This document shows positions 50,901 through 60,157 of a stretch of DNA of 64,000 nt, piece after piece (within the stretch, counting starts at the first letter, position 1; each line of letters starts with the position of its first letter). The translations under genes and the position numbers were made by a program. The notes beneath the pieces were generated by a model. That model did not search any database. It saw only the letters and a program-made list of their open reading frames with translations, and was not told where the DNA came from. The stretch comes from RBC074 sp964470555 (lineage in GTDB: Bacteria > Acidobacteriota > Blastocatellia > RBC074). The stretch spans positions 1-64,000 of the forward strand of contig CAYYDG010000019.1 in assembly GCA_964470555.1 (NCBI GenBank). The letters run 5' to 3'.

Positions 50901-52915
50901 TCGTAAGCCCACGATAGCGTTCTGGCCGGAAAGCCGGAGCGTTTGCCGAAGCGTCGAAACCTTTGCGCCAGAAATTCCATCGCTTCCTGTGTTCTTCGCA
51001 AATGATGCGCGGCGATGAAATACGATTGCACATACTGTTCATTGACATCTTTCAGACAGGCGGCAAACCGGTACAGCGGCAAAGCTTCGTCAAACTGCCG
51101 CTGCGACCAGCGAATGTTGGCCAATTGATAAAAGCTGTTGGCATCGAGCGGACGCGACCGCAGCGTTTTATGCAACAGCCGCAAGACTTCCTTGTGCTGG
51201 CGCGCATCTTCGCTCAGCTCCTGAGCGAGTTGTTGCCAGAACAACGGATCGGATTTTTCGTCATCGCAAACAGTTTTCAGATATTCCAACCGCTCGCTTC
51301 TACGCGCCAGAGTTCGCAGACAAAGGATTTTCTGCATCTTCATATTGGCGTCTTCGGGAAACTGTTCGAGCAGTTTTTCAACACAAGCCAGCACCTGAAT
51401 CTGATCGTCGTCATACCACGCAATGGCTATGCGCGCGTAAAGCGTCAAACGGTGGTCGGCGGCTTCGATGTTCATCTGCTGCCAGACCGTAAAAGCTTCG
51501 TCGCGGCGATGCTCAAACAACGCACGCTGTATGATGTGCTGTTTGTCGTATAGAGAAGCTTCTTTCAAATTCAAATCGCTGAGCAGCGAAGCTTTCTCAT
51601 TGGGAACCAGAGCCATGCCGCGCGGCCCGGTCGAGCGGTAATGCTCCAGCATTTCCGGCGACAAGCCTTCACCCAGACTGCGAACGTAAGGATCGCGCAT
51701 CAACAAAGAGCCGCGCGCCGCATCGTAACCAATCACCGCCTGCAAATGTGCATTTCCCGGCTCAACTGTCGCCAGAGTAAATGGGACTCCGCGATCAATC
51801 AGCTTGACTGTGTCTTCCCAGTTGACGCAAAACTCATGCGCGGTCCAGCCGTTTTGCTCCGCCCACTTCCGCTCGCTGTGATCGGTCGTGCCGCCATAAC
51901 AGATTTGCTCTGCAATGTTCAGATGCTCGGCAGGCATCTGCCAGAACCGGCTGATGGTTGTCAGCGTAGCAGGCGCACACGTCACATGATGTTGGCGAAT
52001 GAAACCGACCGGCAATAGAATCCTCTTTTGATCTTCTGTCGCTTTAGCCAGCCGCTCGGCGATGGTTTTATAAAATCCATCGCCTGCCTGATTGAAGAGT
52101 TCAACCGCCTTGTTTTTGTCTCCGCATAAATAAGCGGCTTCAGCCAAACGCCCGTTCAACCATTCTCGCATTTCAGGTTCGAGCAATGACGAAAGCTGCA
52201 AGGCACGCTCGAAGTTTTGCCGCGCCGCCTGAAAATCTCCGACATCCACTTGAAGCTGCGCGAGTTGGATCAGCAACGGCAGACATTCCAGATTTTTGAC
52301 TGCATCTTCCAGTAATGCGCACGCTTCGGCTTCGCGGTCGAGAATCGCCAATAAATGCGCCAGTGATTGAATCGCGGGACGATAAAATGGTCGAAGCTTC
52401 AGCGAATGTTGCGCGGCGGCCACCGCATCGTCATAGCGGTCTTCGGATTCAAAAATAGAAGCCTTTTCCACCCACAACCATGGACTTTCCGGCGTCAACG
52501 CTTCTGCCTTGGCGATCAATTCGTCAGCGGCGTCAAAATCTCTCAGCAAGCCGAACAAACCAGCTTTCAACCCCAACCAGTCCGATTGCATGCTGATGTC
52601 TGCGTCCGGCAATTCTTCTATGCGACGCATGAACATCCAAGCTCGCCAGGGGCCGCGCCAGTCCAGAATCGCTCGAGCATAATAATAAATGGCTTCGGGA
52701 TGGGCGCGGTCTTCGCGCCAGGCACGCAAATGAAGCCGTCGCATCAATCTTGGCGCGCCCAACATTCCTGCCATGCGTCCGGCCAGCAGCAACGCCTCCG
52801 TTCCCTCCCATTCGTTGAGCGGAGCGAGTTGCGTCGCGGCGGCATACGCCTGCAAATAAAATCCACGATTGTAAAGTTCCTTGATTGGCTGAAGTTGTGT
52901 CGGCGAAATCATCAT
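47936..52915 (-). CDS. Giant TPR protein with a C39-like peptidase domain
   Basis: A 1659-residue protein. Residues about 1-300 and 440-1650 are made of tetratricopeptide-like helix pairs, for example AIQSLAHLLAILDREAEACA and LEQAVTGRELEPLSPYGHCT. A domain inserted at about 305-430 looks like a papain-fold C39-type peptidase: the Cys lies in HHVTCAPATLTTISRFW, the His in NAHLQAVIGYDAARG, and the Asp in LLMRDPYVRSLGEG. C39 peptidases usually trim double-glycine leaders of exported peptides. There is no signal peptide or membrane segment, so it is probably cytosolic, with the TPRs as a substrate or partner platform. No exporter or leader peptide gene was seen next to it. Confidence 0.82.
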   Translation of the reverse strand: MMISPTQLQPIKELYNRGFYLQAYAAATQLAPLNEWEGTEALLLAGRMAGMLGAPRLMRRLHLRAWREDRAHPEAIYYYARAILDWRGPWRAWMFMRRIEELPDADISMQSDWLGLKAGLFGLLRDFDAADELIAKAEALTPESPWLWVEKASIFESEDRYDDAVAAAQHSLKLRPFYRPAIQSLAHLLAILDREAEACALLEDAVKNLECLPLLIQLAQLQVDVGDFQAARQNFERALQLSSLLEPEMREWLNGRLAEAAYLCGDKNKAVELFNQAGDGFYKTIAERLAKATEDQKRILLPVGFIRQHHVTCAPATLTTISRFWQMPAEHLNIAEQICYGGTTDHSERKWAEQNGWTAHEFCVNWEDTVKLIDRGVPFTLATVEPGNAHLQAVIGYDAARGSLLMRDPYVRSLGEGLSPEMLEHYRSTGPRGMALVPNEKASLLSDLNLKEASLYDKQHIIQRALFEHRRDEAFTVWQQMNIEAADHRLTLYARIAIAWYDDDQIQVLACVEKLLEQFPEDANMKMQKILCLRTLARRSERLEYLKTVCDDEKSDPLFWQQLAQELSEDARQHKEVLRLLHKTLRSRPLDANSFYQLANIRWSQRQFDEALPLYRFAACLKDVNEQYVQSYFIAAHHLRRTQEAMEFLAQRFRRFGKRSGFPARTLSWAYEQTGQSPEALDVLRQAIELRPDDGELLLYVSEAFARHGDFAEAARLLKQVEGKAPTTQWQRGAALIAAYQGELQRSLSLWQAVVEAEPLAIDANRNVAQLLAETSSHETALEFIRSVVARFPHSLPVHQMLVDWLRDDPEANEKSLRHIVEIEPANAWARRELAFCLSQQRRFEEALEQAVTGRELEPLSPYGHCTIGVIHAEMGNFPLARQAFSEAIKLSVDMEFAINELMNNSHSAAERRESLEFIRQELIRQVTYGDGLLAYRQAARMVAGAEEVLQLQQAALDARPDLWHAWSAVVYSLLDLQRLDDALQLARQMTERFPLVPRVWLDLAAVQRARLDEKGLIDALQHALRINPAWGTATQQLAEVHQHAGRFEEARKLMEQAIAYTPLDHTNYGYLADILWQMGQRELALERIRHSVTLEPGYDWGWRALREWSQLAGKPELALECARNLTEKRPGQARSYLILAQTEGQSFDQRLQALDRANELDPRLVEAHSLRARLLTQLQRYDEARAACRPEVYGDNLPPELRCAEAMVDADRGDLPAAVEQLKQLVADEPNYYPAWSLLADWYRASESFGDYLNAAQEMVRLVPHRSVPMGYLADAQLLNDHRKEAKETLRYAMTLDPAYEFASTALFDLQLQDYELDAAEETLAILRQQIGGDLATVRELQLAGKRKEFGRARELFRSLCLSDTDNPVFLAKALQAEMETDWKATAIEVLEETLGSPRANPNLGVFYVESCEANRQWENCHRRLLSLPERNELWRRAVNAYLEALSRAGQKHKAREFIKEVEADLRDHVLTWGHTGYVLLNLGDVGRTIEWMSDWRSRKGAESWMLWNLSLALRMESRNDESREVSLHSLNLQPDDLTQAHALFLTVDDLMQGDLNAAEQRIPRINEPTLRDWDRHLWRMIGVLHELRKMDSPDYSAAVNQLIGLSRSTNFFGGSEMLDKLLRRIVLQLAKEQGSPFFNLMTRAKLLWLSVVKSFES

Positions 52916-52992
52916 TCTAGTTGTAGCTGTAGCTGATTGTTGATTGCCAAGGCAAACGACCTTACGAGAAGGCCTTGATTGAATTTGCTGAG

Positions 52993-53496
52993 TTATGCCA
53001 AACGCCTGGCTGCATCCTCCATCTTTTTCAAATAGGCGGCGCTTTCCAGTGAACCTTCTTCCGGTGACCAGGTGGCAAAATTCTTGTCGCGCTCCAGAAC
53101 GAACCCGCCTGCCGGATGACCTTTGACTTCATAAATGATGGCGTCTTCCAATGCGACCAGACTGTGCCAAATTCTCGGCGGAATATCCATTCCAAACAGG
53201 CCATCGGCGGGTGAAAGTGTGCGACTACTGGAAAAATCAACATTTCCTTCTTCATCAAAAATCAAAAGCGCCAGTTTGCCGCGCAACAAAATGAATGCTT
53301 CGCTTTGATGATCGCTGTCGTGGCGATGCGGACGCACATACGTTCCCGGCGTCAGCGCATTGAGCATTCGATGGCAATGTTCCCAGTCGCCGCTGTGTAA
53401 ACAATGAATGGATCGAAGTCGCGAGGAGCTTCTGGCTCGCACCAGTAATTCATCCAATAATTCGTTCGTGATGGTTTGAATCGGTCTTTGATTCAT
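52993..53496 (-). CDS. WbuC-family cupin metalloprotein
   Basis: A 167-residue small cupin of the WbuC type, found near polysaccharide genes in other bacteria. The metal-binding His are in TPGTYVRPHRHDSDHQSEAF, followed by the strand ILLRGKLALLIFDEEGNV and GLFGMDIPPRIWHSLVALED with a further His. I placed the start at the ATG at 53496; the frame is open 64 codons further upstream but that part is not protein-like and crosses the divergent gene. Function in this family is not firmly known. Confidence 0.75.
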   Translation of the reverse strand: MNQRPIQTITNELLDELLVRARSSSRLRSIHCLHSGDWEHCHRMLNALTPGTYVRPHRHDSDHQSEAFILLRGKLALLIFDEEGNVDFSSSRTLSPADGLFGMDIPPRIWHSLVALEDAIIYEVKGHPAGGFVLERDKNFATWSPEEGSLESAAYLKKMEDAARRLA

Positions 53497-53581
53497 CGTC
53501 GAGCGTCTCCTGACCTGGCCAAGCGGGAATTGACGGCGGGCACTGTAGCGCAGATTGCTGAATTGCGCTACCTTTTGGGCA

Positions 53582-54388
53582 ATGAAGAACTTACTGCTAC
53601 CGCCGGAAATTGAAGAATATCGAGACAGGCATTGGCGACGAGATGAAAGCTTGCGAGTCGAAAGTGTTGCCGATGCCGAAAGTTTCATTGAGCAGGTCGG
53701 CTTTGCGGCTTGCTTGACCGATTCGCGCCAGCCTGGACCTTCTCTTTACATTGCGGTTTGTGGTCGCCGCGATGCCGTCATGCCGCACAATGTCCAAAAA
53801 GACCCTGAAAGTTCTCACACCTGGGTGTTGAAAGACGAACTGCTTAGACGCGGCAAAGTTTATTATGGAAAACTGGCTCGCGGTAAAACCATGTTCATCG
53901 CGCCGCGAATGCTTCCTTCTTTTTTTGCCATTTGGGGAATGACGAAACGCGAAGAAAAAAAACGGCTCAGCAAAGAGGCGCTGACCATATTGAAAGTCTT
54001 ACGAAAAGAATGGGAGATGGGAACCGCCGACCTGCGACAAGAAGCAGGAATCAATGACAGAAAAATTTTCTCGAAAGCCATTGATGAACTTCAGGCGACA
54101 ATGATTGTGATTCCCAGCGATGTACTTTATCAGCCAAAATTTACGTACATCTGGACTCTTTCTGAAACGCGGTTCCCTGAATTACTGATCACCAAAGTGG
54201 ACAGAATTATTGCGCTGAAAGAAATCGCCAGGTGCTTTCTGGCGAATGCAGGCCTGACAATGCCTGGCGAGCTTGCCAGATTCACCGGTCTTTCACGACC
54301 AGATGCAGGCTTGGGAAATCAGGCTCTGGTTAAAATGGAACTGGCTCAGCGACTAGACATTGGAAAATACTTGTATTCATCATTGTAA
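53582..54388 (+). CDS. AlkZ-related winged-helix protein
   Basis: A 268-residue protein that resembles the AlkZ-related family (winged-helix DNA glycosylase relatives). The middle has HTWVLKDELLRRGKVYYGKL and MLPSFFAIWGMTKREEKKRL, then a winged helix-like stretch (LSKEALTILKVLRKEWEMGT, NDRKIFSKAIDELQATM). The QxQ catalytic motif of AlkZ is not evident, so repair activity is uncertain. The start at ATG 53582 begins the protein-like sequence; a start at 53555 in the same frame is possible. It is divergent from the cupin gene, and a hairpin with a T-run follows it. Confidence 0.5.
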   Translation: MKNLLLPPEIEEYRDRHWRRDESLRVESVADAESFIEQVGFAACLTDSRQPGPSLYIAVCGRRDAVMPHNVQKDPESSHTWVLKDELLRRGKVYYGKLARGKTMFIAPRMLPSFFAIWGMTKREEKKRLSKEALTILKVLRKEWEMGTADLRQEAGINDRKIFSKAIDELQATMIVIPSDVLYQPKFTYIWTLSETRFPELLITKVDRIIALKEIARCFLANAGLTMPGELARFTGLSRPDAGLGNQALVKMELAQRLDIGKYLYSSL

Positions 54389-54450
54389 TGATTTGATTTT
54401 AGGTTTAAGGGTCAGTAGAATGCGCCCCGTCAAAAACTGTATGACTTTAC

Positions 54451-54480
54451 CTAAATCTATTCTGATTTAGTCTTTTTCGA
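54451..54480 (+). terminator. Possible intrinsic terminator after the AlkZ-related gene
   Basis: Arms CTAAATC and GATTTAG around a 6-base loop, then TCTTTTTCG. The stem is AT-rich and short, so it is weak. Confidence 0.45.
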
Positions 54481-54526
54481 TTTTCACTTTTGTAATACCA
54501 ATTACGCGATCTAAGAACATCTCCCA

Positions 54527-54551
54527 TCAGGTGTTGGCGTAAAACACCTGA
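54527..54551. promoter_or_regulatory. Inverted repeat upstream of the CHAT gene
   Basis: Perfect 9-base arms TCAGGTGTT and AACACCTGA separated by 7 bases, 36 bases upstream of the CHAT gene start. The position and symmetry suit a repressor or activator binding site, or a 5'-UTR hairpin. Confidence 0.4.
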
Positions 54552-54586
54552 ATCGTTATAACTGAATTATTTATGTTGGGAAACCT

Positions 54587-57500
54587 ATGAAAGATAGCCA
54601 ACCAAAATCAAGTGGTCACCCACCTGAAAAACTAATCGCAGCGTATGCAATCGGCAAATGCAGCCCAATTGAGCAGGCTGAAATTGATGAACACTGCTTT
54701 ACGTGCGAAAAATGTCGAACAAGACTTTCAATCCTGCTTCGGCTTTGCACGTTAGACGGCAATGATGAAGAACGCCGTGAACTGGAACGATTGTTTCCAC
54801 TTGGCATGGAGGTTATTTCCCAGATTCGGCATCCTGAGAGTGATCTTGTCCATCAATCGCCGACAAAAGATCGCCAATCAGCTCAGCACGCCGAACAGTT
54901 CAGACGCCTGACGAGTGCAACTACTGCAGGCGATTTGTTCAAGGGCAAGAGCAAACACCCTCTTCGTTATGCAGTGGTTTCTGTTCTTGTTCTGGCAATT
55001 GCAGGCGCGATATATGCTTGGTATGAAAACAGTAATTCTGTCTTGCGAAACAGTTTGTTAGCCATGCAGCGCAGCTATCCGACAAGTCGCCCTCTCGAAT
55101 CACGAATGACAGGAAACTTTGCGTATAAACCTTATGCGCGCACACGCGGCGAATTAGATAACCAGGATATCAATCGCGATCAACTCAATTACGCGCTTGT
55201 TGAATTGACCAGGGTTGTCGCCTCGACGCCAACTCCCCAGGAACGACACGCACTCGGGCGATTGTATTTATTCCTGGGCGAGTTTGAAAAGGCGGAAAGC
55301 CAAATGAAACTGGCGCTCGAAGGCCGCAGCACAGACGCCAAGATTCTTACAGACATTGCAGCGCTCTATTATGAACGTAGTAAATATGCCGATTCTGACT
55401 CCGAACTGCTACTAACCAAGGCGGTTGAGTACTACAGACAGGCAATTTCAATTGAGCCACAATTGGCGGAAGCCTGGTTTAATCGAGCGTTGTGTTATGA
55501 ACATCTGGCTTTGTACTCCAAAGCCAAAGAGGACTGGCAACAATACCTGAAGATTGATTCCGAATCTGAGTGGGCGAAAGAAGCGAAGGAAAGATTGAAA
55601 AATCTGGAAAACAAAGCCCAACAATTGACTTCTCCTCCAAAGCCGGCGAATAAAATACAGGATGCTGCCAAGTCAAAAAATAATGAACAGTTGAAAGAAC
55701 TGATCAGCCAGAATTTCGTTGAGATTAAACAGTATTCTACTGGCCAATTATTCGATGATTATTTAACTGCCGAATTAAATGGAAACCAACAGTATGCTGA
55801 ACAATGTCTCAACACATTGAAGCTCATCGGCAATTTCACCGCAGAAGTAAAAGGAGACAGGTACATTTTGGATTTGGCAACGCTGGCGGCAAGAGCTAGT
55901 CCGAAAATGAAAAGTGGGATGCTGGATGTCCGTCTGATGCTGCGGCAGGCGGACAATGAATACGACCGCAGCTCCCACGATACAGCATTCAAACTCTACA
56001 AACAGGCATATAACGCTGCTGAGCGTATCGGGGACAATCTGCATTCAGAACTGGCCGCGTCTAAATTCATACGCTATTCCAATTCCCGCGCCCAAACTGA
56101 ACCTCTCATAACTCTAGGTAATCGTTTACTCGCCCAAACCGAACAGCGACGGCACCTGCACCTCCAAGCGGTCATCCACGCCTCATTAGCTAACGGTTTT
56201 TTAGCCTCTCAACAAGGCTCCCTGGCGCTTGAAAATGGCTTGCGCGCAGCGGAAATTGCGAAAAGCCTGGGGGACGTTAATACAACAATCAATGGTTTGA
56301 TGCTTGCAGGCAGCGCCTACACTCGTTCAGGAAATTACGAACGCGCATTTAACAAAAGCTTTGAGGTTTTGTCCTTGCTGGGCGAGCATCCAATTGATAT
56401 CAGAAGAAGTTTTCAGGCTTACCAACAAGCCTGGGAATCATTGTTTCGTATCGGAAATTTTCACTTGGCAATGGCCTACCAACAAGAAGCGATGGGGGTC
56501 GCCAAGAAAACAGGCAACCAGTTAATTATTACAGGCACTCTCGGCAGGTTAGGACTAAATTCCTGGAAGCTAGGCCAAAACAATGAGGCCAGTTTACTGC
56601 TCCAGGAAGCGATTGAAAAAAGCAATTCCATCAACGATCAAACCTCACGAAAGTTATTGCAGGCTGACTTGTACACTGTATTAGGCGACATAGAATTAAG
56701 TCTGGGCAAATACGAAAAGTCTCTGTCGAATTACCAAAATGCCATGCAGTCTGTGGCAGAAAGCAACAACTCCGTATATCTCGCAGCAATTTCACAAGGC
56801 AAGGCTGCCGCCTTCCTGGCGCAAAACCGAGTCAGCGAAGCGGAATCGGAACTTCAAAAAAGCATTTCCCTAATTGAAAATGATCGCAACCACATATTTG
56901 ATGCCGGAGGGCGAAGTATTTTTTTGGTGCGCAGCCAGAATGCATACAACGCTATGATTGATCTTCAATATAAATACAAACAAAATCCCTCACTGGCATT
57001 TAATTATGCTGAAGTCGTTAAAAGTCGGGATATTCTGGATAGCGTGACCAATCGCGCATCAACTAAAGAAATTGATGGCAGACTTGAAGTCGCGCTATCA
57101 GGCAGCGCGCGCCCACTTAAATTGCACCAGATACAACGTTCGTTACCTGGCCATCTTCAAGTCTTGTCCTATTCAATAACAGAAAACGACCTGATCATCT
57201 GGCACATTACCAACGATACTTTTTCTTCCACAAGCGTTAGAATTCCCGTAAATCAATTCAAAAAACTTGCTACCGACTATCTCTCAAGTATACGTTCAAA
57301 AGCCGATCTGAATAAAACGAAGCGCCTGGCTTCGGAACTCTATCGTTATTTGATTTTTCCTGTAGCAGACAAACTTGATACCAACCGCCAACTTTGCGTA
57401 ATACCAGACACGGCCTTCAATAAATTACCATTTTCGTCACTCTTCTCTACTGATAAAAATCGCTATTTGGTTGAAGACTATTCAATCATAAACAGTCCCA

Positions 57501-58237
57501 GCGCCAGCATACTCCTCGAAACCATCAATCTGGCCAAAGGAAAACCGGCGTTACCAACCCAATCATTCATTGGCTTAAGCAACCCACGCTTCAGCAGTCG
57601 CCGTTTTCCCGGCCTGCCAACGCTTCCGTCTTCCGAAGAAGAGGTTGCAAAAGCAAGCCAACTCTACAAGCAGGGGAGTTACTTTAGCCAGGAAAACGCG
57701 ACTGAGAGCCAGGCAATTCAACGGTTTGGTCACAACAATGTTGTGCATATTGCCAGTCACACGTTGATCAATGAGCAAATCCCATTGCTCTCGGCAATAC
57801 TTTTATCTGACGAGAAACTACCAACAATCAGTTACAAAGGTAAAAGTGGAATTGCCCTTGATGGAAAACTACAAGCGGCGGAGATTTACCAACTGAATTT
57901 TCCGCAAACCAGACTTGTAGTTCTCTCCAGTTGCCGTTCGGCGCTTGGTAACAATAATCAAGGTCAGGCAATCGGAGCTTTAGCTCAAGCCTTTTTTGCA
58001 GCTAAAGTGCCATCTGTAATTGCCAGTTTGTGGGATATTGATGATGCTAAATCTGCGGAGCTGATGCTTGCTTTTCATCAATACCATAAAACACAACTAT
58101 ATGGCTTTAGCCAATCTCTCCGATTGGCTCAATGTTCCTTTCTGTATGGCAACGACCTAGACAAACGGCATCCCTATTATTGGGCAGCTTTTCAACTCTT
58201 TGGCTGTGATAGCGGAAATTTGGCAATTAACGATTAA
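54587..58237 (+). CDS. Zinc-finger/TPR/CHAT protease, membrane-anchored
   Basis: A 1216-residue protein. Residues about 15-60 hold an anti-sigma-like zinc finger (H36, C40, C43 in DEHCFTCEKC). One membrane helix lies at about 123-145 (AVVSVLVLAIAGAIYAWY). The long middle (about 190-860) contains TPR-like repeats. The C-terminal third is a CHAT (caspase-like) domain with the His in VVHIASHTLINEQ (about 1052-1056) and the Cys in LVVLSSCRSALGNNN (about 1115), so the catalytic dyad is intact. The layout matches acidobacterial proteins encoded beside ECF sigma factors, but no sigma factor gene is present here. It may be a signal-triggered protease anchored in the membrane. Confidence 0.88.
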   Translation: MKDSQPKSSGHPPEKLIAAYAIGKCSPIEQAEIDEHCFTCEKCRTRLSILLRLCTLDGNDEERRELERLFPLGMEVISQIRHPESDLVHQSPTKDRQSAQHAEQFRRLTSATTAGDLFKGKSKHPLRYAVVSVLVLAIAGAIYAWYENSNSVLRNSLLAMQRSYPTSRPLESRMTGNFAYKPYARTRGELDNQDINRDQLNYALVELTRVVASTPTPQERHALGRLYLFLGEFEKAESQMKLALEGRSTDAKILTDIAALYYERSKYADSDSELLLTKAVEYYRQAISIEPQLAEAWFNRALCYEHLALYSKAKEDWQQYLKIDSESEWAKEAKERLKNLENKAQQLTSPPKPANKIQDAAKSKNNEQLKELISQNFVEIKQYSTGQLFDDYLTAELNGNQQYAEQCLNTLKLIGNFTAEVKGDRYILDLATLAARASPKMKSGMLDVRLMLRQADNEYDRSSHDTAFKLYKQAYNAAERIGDNLHSELAASKFIRYSNSRAQTEPLITLGNRLLAQTEQRRHLHLQAVIHASLANGFLASQQGSLALENGLRAAEIAKSLGDVNTTINGLMLAGSAYTRSGNYERAFNKSFEVLSLLGEHPIDIRRSFQAYQQAWESLFRIGNFHLAMAYQQEAMGVAKKTGNQLIITGTLGRLGLNSWKLGQNNEASLLLQEAIEKSNSINDQTSRKLLQADLYTVLGDIELSLGKYEKSLSNYQNAMQSVAESNNSVYLAAISQGKAAAFLAQNRVSEAESELQKSISLIENDRNHIFDAGGRSIFLVRSQNAYNAMIDLQYKYKQNPSLAFNYAEVVKSRDILDSVTNRASTKEIDGRLEVALSGSARPLKLHQIQRSLPGHLQVLSYSITENDLIIWHITNDTFSSTSVRIPVNQFKKLATDYLSSIRSKADLNKTKRLASELYRYLIFPVADKLDTNRQLCVIPDTAFNKLPFSSLFSTDKNRYLVEDYSIINSPSASILLETINLAKGKPALPTQSFIGLSNPRFSSRRFPGLPTLPSSEEEVAKASQLYKQGSYFSQENATESQAIQRFGHNNVVHIASHTLINEQIPLLSAILLSDEKLPTISYKGKSGIALDGKLQAAEIYQLNFPQTRLVVLSSCRSALGNNNQGQAIGALAQAFFAAKVPSVIASLWDIDDAKSAELMLAFHQYHKTQLYGFSQSLRLAQCSFLYGNDLDKRHPYYWAAFQLFGCDSGNLAIND

Positions 58238-58377
58238 ACGATTTTTCAATTTTCAGTTTTACGTTCTTAGCTTTAGTTGGCCCCCTGAAGCCAGGGTTAC
58301 GTCAGCTAGAATTTCAGATCGTGGGTTTATTCTCCCGATCCCCGATAGAGCTACTCTGCGATTGGAGGAAAAACTAA

Positions 58378-59139
58378 ATGAGCATGATAAGTTTTACGTT
58401 TGAAGATCTTTGTGCTTTTTTCACAAAGCATTCATCAAGAGTCATGGTTGGCATGATTTCAACAGATAACGAATCTCCACAGGATGTCCATCGTCCTCAT
58501 ATCATTATCAAGGAAAACGGCGTCGTAAAACGCGAGTATTCAGGTTTTACCGAAATCAATGGTGATATTTCTCTGGACGTTTATCCCCAAGCCGAGCCAT
58601 TGACTCATTACATCCCGCGCTCGTCCCGTGATTCTCGTCAATCTTTCAATACCGTTGTGGATTTCGAGAAACAGCTTTACCCAGAAGGCACATTTAAGGT
58701 TGACGCCAAGCGTTGCCGTGCCCGCTTGCATTTTGCCAACGGGGAGTTGTATACCTGCGCTCACGCTGTAAACGCTTTATTCGCTGATGCGAAGAATCAC
58801 ACACCCCACTCTAAGATTCCGACCATTGGCACCAAGGCTGGATTGGATGTCAAGTTGCCCAAAGATGGTTATGCAGTTCTTCACTTCAACAACGACACTG
58901 AGGATTTTGTTTTCAAAGGCGGTCGCAATTATCAAGTGGAAGTTGTCAATCGCGCTGACGCAGTTGATTTCAACCATTTCCGCTTTTTCTACAACATCGT
59001 CAGTCCAAAACCCAAAAATAAACTGATCCCGATTTCTGCTCAGGGAGTCGGAGCCAATTTAAGGTTTGGAGATTGGGTATGCCTGGTTGGGGCGTTTGGG
59101 AATGCTGACTACAATCTGCCAGGCAACAAAAAGAAATAA
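58378..59139 (+). CDS. Hypothetical protein, 253 residues, downstream of the CHAT gene
   Basis: I do not recognise this protein. It is soluble, with no signal peptide, and probably beta-rich in the second half (GYAVLHFNNDTEDFVFKGG, RNYQVEVVNRADAVDFNHF). The middle has RCRARLHFANGELYTCAHAV. The ATG has a clear GGAGG ribosome site. It lies 140 bases after the CHAT gene on the same strand, and a terminator-like hairpin follows. As CHAT proteases often act on a protein encoded next to them, this protein could be the substrate or partner, but nothing in its sequence proves that. Confidence 0.6.
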   Translation: MSMISFTFEDLCAFFTKHSSRVMVGMISTDNESPQDVHRPHIIIKENGVVKREYSGFTEINGDISLDVYPQAEPLTHYIPRSSRDSRQSFNTVVDFEKQLYPEGTFKVDAKRCRARLHFANGELYTCAHAVNALFADAKNHTPHSKIPTIGTKAGLDVKLPKDGYAVLHFNNDTEDFVFKGGRNYQVEVVNRADAVDFNHFRFFYNIVSPKPKNKLIPISAQGVGANLRFGDWVCLVGAFGNADYNLPGNKKK

Positions 59140-59174
59140 TCCTTGGCTGGTTTGAATTGAGGTTTGTATAACAT

Positions 59175-59213
59175 AAAGGCTCGTCATCTTGCTTAAGCTG
59201 GCGAGCCTTTCAT
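59175..59213 (+). terminator. Terminator-like hairpin after the 253-residue gene
   Basis: Arms AAAGGCTCGTCA and TGGCGAGCCTTT pair over 12 bases with one G-U pair, followed by a short T-containing tail (TTTCATT). It probably ends the CHAT transcript, so the M91-type gene may have its own promoter. Confidence 0.6.
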
Positions 59214-59341
59214 TATCAAGTTTAGGTCGTTTACTCAAAGTTCAAGTGTCAAGTTTGGTGATGTTGGTTTCCCCTGTTTAAGCAAAGGTGTTTGTCAGTG
59301 CATTTTGAACATTTTATTCCCCCCTGATTTCGTGAAAAAAC

Positions 59342-60157
59342 ATGGCTTGCAAAGCCAGAAAAAAAAGCGGAACGGCGAACACTCCCACAGTCGCCTTACT
59401 CTCGCAAACTACCTGGGTCACGCAACAACTTGATCAAGCTTCAGCGCGACACATAGGGCAGATTGCGAGAAAAATCGTCCATGAGTTAAGCGAAAGAGAG
59501 TTGCGTGCATTACCTGCCGATCTACGCCAGCGTCTCTTAAGCCACATAAAAAATGGACGGATTACCACAGCAGATAGAAAAGCCGTCAACAAGCTGCTGA
59601 CGGCCGAGCAGATTGAAGTCAGATATCGGGAAACCATCACAATCATGGGGTCAGGTGAATTTACCGACACAACCAAAACCCACCTTTCTCAATTGGCTAA
59701 AATGCCGATTGGCCGCAAATTGCTGGACAGAATTTGTCAAAGCGGCAAGTCCGTTACAATTGTCCATACTGACCGAGTAAGCGAAGCCCCACCAAGCGAT
59801 TTCAAAGCTGCAATTCCCAAAGGAAAGATGTTGAGATGGTTCGATCTCTGGGGCAATGAAAAGAACATTCGCGGCACGGGAAAAGGGTCAGACACCGTCA
59901 TTAAATACAACCCTTCATTTACCTGCTCGACTCAAGCCAAAGATTGGAAAAAAAATCCTCCCGAAATCACATTGGCACATGAGCTTATACACGCGCACGA
60001 CTCGGCTTATGGACAATTAGACCCTGATGAGATTGATGGAGTGCGAAATTACGAGAGACAGGCGGTTGGACTCGCGCCTTACGAAAACAGGGAGTTTACA
60101 GAAAACAAGTTTCGGCTGGCCTGGAACAGACCATTGCCATTGAGAATATGTTACTGA
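59342..60157 (+). CDS. M91-type zinc metallopeptidase (NleD-like)
   Basis: A 271-residue protein whose C-terminal half matches the M91 family, known from the NleD effector that cleaves host MAP kinases. The zinc motif HELIH (residues 213-217, LAHELIHAHDSAYGQ) is intact, NYERQAVGL (E238) may supply the third ligand, and the end EFTENKFRLAWNRPLPLRIC fits the family signature. The N-terminal 100 residues are helical and basic and have no signal peptide. In environmental bacteria this domain is often the toxic tip of secreted or contact-dependent toxins; here no delivery domain is attached. A role with the CHAT gene upstream is possible but unproven. Confidence 0.78.
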   Translation: MACKARKKSGTANTPTVALLSQTTWVTQQLDQASARHIGQIARKIVHELSERELRALPADLRQRLLSHIKNGRITTADRKAVNKLLTAEQIEVRYRETITIMGSGEFTDTTKTHLSQLAKMPIGRKLLDRICQSGKSVTIVHTDRVSEAPPSDFKAAIPKGKMLRWFDLWGNEKNIRGTGKGSDTVIKYNPSFTCSTQAKDWKKNPPEITLAHELIHAHDSAYGQLDPDEIDGVRNYERQAVGLAPYENREFTENKFRLAWNRPLPLRICY

